DNA of 64,000 nt, from the NCBI RefSeq assembly GCF_000935045.1, contig NZ_JYKS01000015.1, positions 62,001 to 126,000 of the forward strand, in the 5' to 3' direction. Numbering within the stretch: position 1 is the stretch's first letter; every line of letters starts with the position of its first letter. Of the stretch, positions 58,731 to 64,000 are shown piece by piece. The position numbers and the translations under genes were made by a program. The notes beneath the pieces are model-generated. The model searched no databases, was not told the origin of the DNA, and was given only the letters and a program-made list of their open reading frames with translations. The stretch is from Pseudomonas sp. 10-1B. Its GTDB lineage: Bacteria; Pseudomonadota; Gammaproteobacteria; Pseudomonadales; Pseudomonadaceae.

Positions 58731-60104
58731 ATGGCTCACTCCAGCTCGCAAGCCAAGAAAGCGACCGCCAGTGGATGGATAGGCTCGGCCCTCGAGTACT
58801 ACGACTTTTTCATCTACGCCCAGGCCGCTGCGCTGATTTTCCCGCAGATATTCTTCCCCAACACCGACCCGAAGATGGCCATCATCGCCTCGCTGGCCAC
58901 CTATGGCGTGGGCTACCTGGCGCGTCCGGTGGGTGCCTTCGTGCTTGGCCACTGGGGTGACACCCGCGGGCGCAAGAACGTACTGCTGCTGTGCATGTTC
59001 CTGATGGGTCTGTCGACCATGGCCGTGGGCCTGCTGCCTACCTACCACGACATCGGCTACCTCGCACCCGCCTTGCTGGTGGTACTGCGCCTGATCCAGG
59101 GCTTTGCCGTGGCCGGGGAAATCTCCGGGGCCAGCTCGATGATCATGGAACACGCGCCGTTCGGCCGCAGGGGCTACTACGCCAGCTTCACCCTGCAAGG
59201 CGTGCAGGCAGGCCAGGTACTGGCTGCAGCGGTGTTCCTGCCACTGGCCTACTTCATGCCCAGCGAAGCCTTCAATGACTGGGGCTGGCGCATTCCGTTC
59301 CTGATGAGCGCCATCGTGCTGATCGCCGGCTTCATCATCCGTAAGGAAGTGCACGAAACGCCGGCGTTCGTGAAGGAAGAGAAGCAGGACAAAGTCGCCA
59401 AATCGCCGATCAGCGAAGCCTTCCGCCACAGCTGGAAGCACATGGTGCTGGTGATGTTCATGGCCCTGATGAACGTGATCCCGGTGGTGGCCACCATCTT
59501 CGGTGCGGCCTACGCGGTGCAGCCGGCCTATGGCATCGGCTTCGACAAGAGCGTGTACCTGTGGATTCCGGTGGTCGGCAATATCGTCGCGGTGCTGGTG
59601 ATCCCGTTTGTCGGCAACCTGTCCGACAAGATCGGCCGTCGCCCGACCATGATCGCTGGATGCCTGGGCTCGGGCCTGCTGGCCTTCGTCTACCTGTATG
59701 CAATCAGCATCCAGAACGTGCCGCTGGCGTTCACCGCCTCGATCGTGATGTGGGGCATGGTTTACCAGGGCTACAACGCGGTGTTTCCAAGCTTCTACCC
59801 AGAGCTGTTCCACACCCGCTACCGCGTTTCGGCCATGGCCATCGCACAGAACATCGGCACCATGCTGACCGCCATGCTGCCCGCGCTGTTCGCTCTGGTT
59901 GCACCGCCCGGCTCGGACAATATCCCGCTGGTGATCGGTGGGCTGGCGTTCTTCATCACCTGCGTGTGCGCCCTGGCGGCCTACATTGCCCCGGAAACCT
60001 ACCGCCTGGCGATGGAAGACCTGGGTAACCCAGAGGCCAAGCCGATGGAAAAAGAAGCGTATGAGGCTAGCCGTAAAGGTAGCTTTCAGCCCGTAAGTCA
60101 CTGA
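58731..60104 (+). CDS. MFS transporter of MHS type, likely shikimate/quinate-related
   Basis: This 457-residue protein has MHS signatures 'SALEYYDFFIYAQAAALIF' and 'RPVGAFVLGHWGDTRGRK', plus 'GNLSDKIGRRPTMIAG' after helix 8. It is divergent from quiC, and the shared control region has a PcaR-like site. I therefore infer import of a hydroaromatic acid such as quinate, shikimate or dehydroshikimate. An ACGGAG-type site precedes the ATG. The length is normal for the family, with no unusual loop. Confidence 0.9.
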   Translation: MAHSSSQAKKATASGWIGSALEYYDFFIYAQAAALIFPQIFFPNTDPKMAIIASLATYGVGYLARPVGAFVLGHWGDTRGRKNVLLLCMFLMGLSTMAVGLLPTYHDIGYLAPALLVVLRLIQGFAVAGEISGASSMIMEHAPFGRRGYYASFTLQGVQAGQVLAAAVFLPLAYFMPSEAFNDWGWRIPFLMSAIVLIAGFIIRKEVHETPAFVKEEKQDKVAKSPISEAFRHSWKHMVLVMFMALMNVIPVVATIFGAAYAVQPAYGIGFDKSVYLWIPVVGNIVAVLVIPFVGNLSDKIGRRPTMIAGCLGSGLLAFVYLYAISIQNVPLAFTASIVMWGMVYQGYNAVFPSFYPELFHTRYRVSAMAIAQNIGTMLTAMLPALFALVAPPGSDNIPLVIGGLAFFITCVCALAAYIAPETYRLAMEDLGNPEAKPMEKEAYEASRKGSFQPVSH

Positions 60105-60114
60105 TAGACCGCAG

Positions 60115-60304
60115 GGGGCTGCTTTGCAGCCCTTTCGCAGGCAAGCCAGCTCCCACCTCGACCGCATCCGCCTCAAGCCCTGTGCAGTACCTATGGGAGC
60201 TGGCTTGCCGGCGATGAGGCCAGTCCAGGTCCGCATAGCCCTTAAGCAATGTGCCGTCCTGTGGGAGCTGGCTTGCCTGCGAATGGGCCGCAACGCGGCC
60301 CCGG
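60115..60304. repeat. Three or more REP elements
   Basis: 'GGCAAGCCAGCTCCCACC', 'ATGGGAGCTGGCTTGCCGG' and 'TGTGGGAGCTGGCTTGCCTG' units lie between the converging transporter and decarboxylase genes. Confidence 0.85.
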
Positions 60305-60309
60305 CGATC

Positions 60310-61722
60310 TCAGCCCTTAACCACTGCTTGCAGGCGCTGCCAAAGCCGCTCGACATCCCCCCGCTCGGTAGGCAAAGCCCCGATCGACACCCGCACCATC
60401 CACCGCCCATCCAGCGTAGCCGGTGTCACATAGGCATCCCCAGACGCATTCAGCCGCTCGGCCCAGCCCTTGGTATGCGCATCCAGCGCCTCCCCTTCCA
60501 GCCCCGCCGGCCGGTGGCGAATGCACAGGGTCTGCAATTGCACCGGTGCCAGCACTTCCCACTCCGCCGCCGCCCCAACCTGCCCCGCCAACCACTGGGC
60601 ATTGTCCAGGTCACGCCGCAGCCGTGCCTGCAATGCATCAACGCCCTCGCTACGCAGCATGAACCACAGCTTCAATGCGCGGAACCGCCGGCCCAGCGGG
60701 ATGCCCCAGTCACGCAGGTTCTTCACCTCGCCATCCACCGCCGATTGCAGGTAGCTGGGGTTGGTGCTCATCACCCGGATCAGGTGTTGCGGGTCGCGCA
60801 CGTAGTAGATCGAGCAATCGAAGGCCACACCCAGCCACTTGTGCGCATTGACCACCACCGAATCGGCCAGCTCGATACCGTCCCACATCCAGCGGCATTC
60901 GGGGAGAATCATCGCCGAACCGGCCATGGCCGAGTCCACATGCAGCCACAAGCCATGGGCCTGGGCTATCTCGCCGATTGGGCGCAACGGGTCGAGGGCG
61001 GTGGTGGTCGTGGTGCCGGTGGTGGCCACCACGGCGCAGGGCTGGTTGCCGTCAGCCAGGTCCTGCTCGATTGCCGCCTGCAACGCCTCCGGGCGCAGAG
61101 CGTAACGTTCGTTGGTGGGGATCAGGCGAATGTTGTCGCGACCAAAACCAGCCAGCAAGGCAGCCTTGTCCACCGAGCTGTGGGCATGGGCGCTGACATA
61201 CACGATCAACGGCTTGGCTTCGGCCTGCAGGCCGCCGCGTACCAATGCATAGTCAGTGGCGCGTTCACGGGCGCTGATCAGCGCCACCAGGGTACTGGTC
61301 GAGGCGGTGTCCTGGATCACCCCGCTCCATTGGCCAGACAAACCCAGCAGTTGGCGCAGCCAGTCCAGGGTGGTTTCTTCCAGTTCGCTCAGTGCCGGGC
61401 TGGACTGCCACGACAGGCCCAGCACGCCCAAACCGGTGCTGAGGAAGTCCCCCAGTACCGAGGACAGGGTGCCGTTGGAGGGGAAGTAACCGTAGAAGTC
61501 CGGGTGTTGCCAATGGGACAGGCCGGGCATCACCAACCGGTTGACGTCGTCGAGGATGGCTTCGAAGGGCTCGCCTTGCTGGGGGGCCTGTTCGGGCAAG
61601 GCGGCCTTGAGGTAGCCGGGCTCGACCTGGGCCATGACCGGACGCTCGCCGACGGTTTGGCGGTAGTCGGCGATCAGGTCGATCAGTTGGTGGCCGTACT
61701 GGCGGAATTGTTCGGGGGTCAC
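60310..61722 (-). CDS. PLP-dependent aromatic-L-amino-acid decarboxylase (DOPA decarboxylase-like)
   Basis: This 470-residue group II decarboxylase has the pyridoxal phosphate Lys295 in 'VVNAHKWLGVAFDCS' and 'VSAHAHSSVDKAALLAG' in the phosphate region. N-terminal residues such as 'GLSHWQHPDFYGYFPSNGTL' match aromatic-L-amino-acid decarboxylases. P. putida has an L-DOPA-selective enzyme of this kind, as I recall, in the same gene neighbourhood. It probably decarboxylates L-DOPA or a related aromatic amino acid. A LysR gene lies upstream on the same strand, 203 bases away with a REP pair between. Confidence 0.9.
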   Translation of the reverse strand: MTPEQFRQYGHQLIDLIADYRQTVGERPVMAQVEPGYLKAALPEQAPQQGEPFEAILDDVNRLVMPGLSHWQHPDFYGYFPSNGTLSSVLGDFLSTGLGVLGLSWQSSPALSELEETTLDWLRQLLGLSGQWSGVIQDTASTSTLVALISARERATDYALVRGGLQAEAKPLIVYVSAHAHSSVDKAALLAGFGRDNIRLIPTNERYALRPEALQAAIEQDLADGNQPCAVVATTGTTTTTALDPLRPIGEIAQAHGLWLHVDSAMAGSAMILPECRWMWDGIELADSVVVNAHKWLGVAFDCSIYYVRDPQHLIRVMSTNPSYLQSAVDGEVKNLRDWGIPLGRRFRALKLWFMLRSEGVDALQARLRRDLDNAQWLAGQVGAAAEWEVLAPVQLQTLCIRHRPAGLEGEALDAHTKGWAERLNASGDAYVTPATLDGRWMVRVSIGALPTERGDVERLWQRLQAVVKG

Positions 61723-61752
61723 TTGGGGCTCTCCTATGAATAATCCACTGCC

Positions 61753-61859
61753 TGTTCCGGCCTCTTCGCGGGTAAACCCGCTCCTACAACGGTTGCACCG
61801 CTGTCAGGCGCGGCGCAGTCCTTGTAGGAGCGGGTTTACCCGCGAAAAGGCCGGAACAG
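61753..61859. repeat. REP pair (inverted, nearly perfect)
   Basis: 'CTTCGCGGGTAAACCCGCTC' and 'GAGCGGGTTTACCCGCGAAA', with outer arms TGTTCCGGCC and GGCCGGAACA, between the decarboxylase and LysR genes. Confidence 0.9.
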
Positions 61860-61924
61860 ACAACACGATGCCCCCAGTCTAGGCACCTATGCCAAACCGA
61901 ATAACCCCGCTTCGCGCATAGCTG

Positions 61925-62869
61925 CTATGGCAAACCCGCATGCCCACCCTGCACGCCGAACTGCGACTGGCGCCACAACTCGAACACCCGGTTGCGCAAC
62001 CAGCGGTGCTCGGCCGAAGCCTGCAGGCGCTGGTGCCACACCACCCAGTAGCGCTGGCTGTGGTCGATGAAAGCCAACGGCCGCCAGGCCAGCTCATGCA
62101 GGCGGCACAGTTGCCGGGCGATATGTTCGGGGACAGTGGCCACCGCCTGGCTGTTGGCGATCACCTGCACGGTGGCGGAAAAGAACGGTACCTCCAGGCT
62201 GACCCGCCGCTGCAGGCCCTGGGTGCGCAGGTGGCGGTCGATGAAACTGTCCTTGTCGCCCCCGCCGGAAATGCGCACATGCTTGTACCCCAGGTAGTCG
62301 GCCTGGCTGAGCGCGGCATGTGCGGCCAGCGGGTGGTCGTGGCGCATCAGGCATACCGCGCGGTCCTCGCCCAGCAGACGCCCGTGCAGGTTGGGCGGCG
62401 ACTCATCGAACAAGGTAGTGGCCAGGTCGATCTCGCCGCTGGCCAGCAAGGCGTACTGGCCGGCCTGCCAGGTGCGGTACTCCAACGATACGCCCGGCGC
62501 TTCGCGCTCCAGCGCTGCCACCAGCAGCGGCAGCATGTGTTCGGCCACGTAATCCGAAGCGGCCAGGCAGAAGCGCCGCTCGCAACGTGCCGGGTCGAAG
62601 ACTGCGGGCTGGCGCAGGGCATGCAGTTCTTCGAGAACTTGCCGTAGGGGTTCGACCAGGGCTTCGGCGTGCTCGCTGAGCACGTAACCACGGCCTTGGC
62701 GCACCAGCAACGGGTCGTCGAAGGCTTCGCGCAGATGGGCCAGCTGGCGGCTCAGGGCAGACTGGCTGACGCCCAGGCGCTCGGCGGCATGGCTGAGGTT
62801 CTTCAGCTGCAGCAGGTGGTCGAGGGTGCGCAGGTGAGCGAGGCTGAGGGAGGCGAAGGTGGGGTTCAT
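61925..62869 (-). CDS. LysR-family transcriptional regulator
   Basis: This 314-residue protein has a LysR helix-turn-helix at about residues 8-67 ('NLSHAAERLGVSQSALSRQL') and an effector domain of NodD/NahR-like length ('LVRQGRGYVLSEHAEALVEP'). It lies upstream of the decarboxylase on the same strand and could regulate it, though the usual divergent arrangement is absent. Target inferred only. Confidence 0.88.
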   Translation of the reverse strand: MNPTFASLSLAHLRTLDHLLQLKNLSHAAERLGVSQSALSRQLAHLREAFDDPLLVRQGRGYVLSEHAEALVEPLRQVLEELHALRQPAVFDPARCERRFCLAASDYVAEHMLPLLVAALEREAPGVSLEYRTWQAGQYALLASGEIDLATTLFDESPPNLHGRLLGEDRAVCLMRHDHPLAAHAALSQADYLGYKHVRISGGGDKDSFIDRHLRTQGLQRRVSLEVPFFSATVQVIANSQAVATVPEHIARQLCRLHELAWRPLAFIDHSQRYWVVWHQRLQASAEHRWLRNRVFELWRQSQFGVQGGHAGLP

Positions 62870-62896
62870 GCAGGCGGCCTTGGGTTAATGCAACTG

Positions 62897-63003
62897 GCCA
62901 ATCGCCGGCAAGCCAGCTCCCACAAGGTACCCACATGCCTCAAGACTTGCACTGTACCTGTGGGAGCTGGCTTGCCGGCGATTGGGCCGCAAAGCGGCCC
63001 CGG
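62897..63003. repeat. REP pair (inverted)
   Basis: 'GCCGGCAAGCCAGCTCCCAC' and 'GTGGGAGCTGGCTTGCCGGC' units lie between the LysR and YebC-type genes. Confidence 0.9.
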
Positions 63004-63007
63004 CAAT

Positions 63008-63718
63008 TTATGCGGTCAGACCAACATAAACGTTCTGCACATCATCGTTCTCGTCGATCGCCTCGAGGAACGCTTCAACCTCGGCCAGCGCCTCGGCACT
63101 CAGGCTGGCCGCGCTTACCGGGTTCTTCGGGGTGTAGCCGATCTTCGCCGAGGTCACGGTGAAGCCATGCTCCGGCAGGGCCTTCTGCACCGCGTCCAGG
63201 TCGGTGGTGTCGGTGATGAACAGGGTCGAGCCCTCTTCTTCACCTTCTTCGAAGTCCTGGGCACCGGCTTCGATGGCGGCCATTTCCGGGTCGGCGTCGC
63301 CTTCCGGGGTGGCTTCGATCAGGCCGACATGGTTGAAGTCCCAGGTCACCGAACCGCTGGCACCCAGCTGGCCCTTGCGGAACAGCACGCGGATTTGTGC
63401 AACGGTGCGGTTGACGTTGTCAGTCAGGCACTCGACGATCAACGGCACCTGGTGCGGCGCGAAGCCTTCATAGCTGACGGCATGGTACTGCACGGCCTCG
63501 CCGTCCAGGCCAGCGCCTTTCTTGATGGCACGTTCCAGGGTCTCACGGGTCATCGAGGCTTTCTTGGCCTGGACAATGGCCAGGCGCAGGCGCGGGTTCA
63601 TGTCCGGGTCGGCGCCAGACTTGGCAGCAATCTGAATTTCCTTGGCCAGCTTGCCCATGATCTTGCCCTTGGCGTTGGCAGCTGTTTCTCTATGCTTGGC
63701 TTTCCACTGTGCGCCCAT
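63008..63718 (-). CDS. YebC/PmpR-family protein
   Basis: This 236-residue protein has the three-domain YebC/TACO1 fold: '[20 protein letters not shown]' at the start, the family's '[20 protein letters not shown]' and '[20 protein letters not shown]', and '[18 protein letters not shown]'. Members were described as transcription regulators, and later work links the family to translation of difficult peptide stretches. The N-terminus ('MGAQWKAK') resembles the second YebC type rather than canonical 'MAGHSKW'. It is a single gene with its own ribosome-binding site. Confidence 0.9.
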   Translation of the reverse strand: MGAQWKAKHRETAANAKGKIMGKLAKEIQIAAKSGADPDMNPRLRLAIVQAKKASMTRETLERAIKKGAGLDGEAVQYHAVSYEGFAPHQVPLIVECLTDNVNRTVAQIRVLFRKGQLGASGSVTWDFNHVGLIEATPEGDADPEMAAIEAGAQDFEEGEEEGSTLFITDTTDLDAVQKALPEHGFTVTSAKIGYTPKNPVSAASLSAEALAEVEAFLEAIDENDDVQNVYVGLTA

Positions 63719-63815
63719 GTCGACTCTCTTGTTTCAGCGGCCGGTTCAGGAAGCGACCGGCCAAAAGTGGGTGCAGTTTATACGCCCTCAAGCATCGGAT
63801 CGACAAGAAATCTCA

Positions 63816-64000
63816 TCAGCCCTTATCGGCTTTGCCCGCCGCCGCGGCAAATCGCGCCAGGCGCACATCCAGCCGGCGCGGGCGCAAGCCGTGGTCCTCG
63901 GCGCGCTCCTTGCGGCGAATGGCATTGCGCACCATCAGCGAGCCCAGATAGCGAATCGGCTCGGGCGGGAACAGCCCCAGCGGGCCCTTGACCAGCGGCG
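63816..64000 (-). CDS. Unidentified protein, C-terminal part (5' end outside window)
   Basis: The reading frame ending at TGA (63816-63818) runs to the right edge and gives about 61 residues, ending 'RLARFAAAAGKADKG'. It contains 'GPLGLFPPEPIRYLGSLMVR' followed by a basic 'RRKERAEDHGLRPRRLD' segment. Codon use is typical of neighbours. I cannot assign a family; a flavoprotein or membrane-associated enzyme is only a guess. The remaining sequence would decide. Confidence 0.6.
   Translation of the reverse strand, partial: PLVKGPLGLFPPEPIRYLGSLMVRNAIRRKERAEDHGLRPRRLDVRLARFAAAAGKADKG

Overview
The window is chromosomal DNA from a fluorescent Pseudomonas, most likely the P. putida group. The support is the high G+C content, dense short genes, many REP-type palindromes built around 'GTGGGAGC..GCTTGCC', and the neighbour order quiC / MHS transporter / DOPA-type decarboxylase / LysR, which I recall from P. 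putida. I saw no rRNA, tRNA, CRISPR array, insertion sequence, integrase or replication origin. Almost every gap longer than about 100 bases is filled by REP elements or by recognisable regulatory DNA.

Layout. (1) 1-9028 is an accessory catabolic locus. It has three 3-ketosteroid-dehydrogenase-like flavoproteins, a NIPSNAP protein, an organic-anion MFS transporter, a QuiC-like TIM-barrel protein, a Gfo/Idh/MocA dehydrogenase and an IclR regulator with palindromic sites around it. (2) 9318-12224 is a membrane Cache/HD-GYP protein whose HD-GYP domain is split. (3) 12512-18124 is a polyamine-type module: LuxR regulator, class III transaminase and aldehyde dehydrogenase, divergent from an APC permease, with a remarkably symmetric operator between them. 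(4) 18292-31223 holds 8-oxoguanine deaminase, an SDR, two LysR regulators, a GNAT protein, an orphan Rieske oxygenase divergent from a GlxA-type AraC regulator, several small proteins (one DUF2986), an MHS transporter and a VOC/hydrolase pair. (5) 31299-39774 holds a hydrolase lacking its nucleophile serine, a 1628-residue NEL-type E3 ubiquitin ligase-like protein and a helicase IV-like protein. (6) 40864-49586 is a complete multicomponent phenol hydroxylase operon (dmpKLMNOP type) plus an outer-membrane protein, transcribed away from a DmpR-type activator. A catechol 1,2-dioxygenase gene downstream of dmpR has its own sigma-54 promoter and DmpR-like site. (7) 49754-54429 holds a cysteine hydrolase and a FecI/FecR/TonB-receptor iron-signalling set. 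(8) 54875-64000 holds a PAS-GGDEF protein, a methyltransferase, QuiC, an MHS transporter, an aromatic amino acid decarboxylase, a LysR regulator, a YebC-family protein and the 3' end of an unidentified gene.

How it fits together. Several modules point to aromatic and hydroaromatic catabolism entering the beta-ketoadipate pathway. Phenol goes to catechol (dmp) and then to cis,cis-muconate (catA). Dehydroshikimate goes to protocatechuate (QuiC), with a PcaR-like operator in its promoter. The IclR/flavoprotein locus may be a further, undescribed branch for cyclic oxo-compounds, because its TIM-barrel protein repeats QuiC's metal-ligand spacing almost exactly. The strongest discovery candidates are that locus, the large NEL protein with no visible secretion system, the DmpR-controlled ortho-cleavage gene, and the symmetric operators at the LuxR/permease and GlxA/Rieske divergent promoters.
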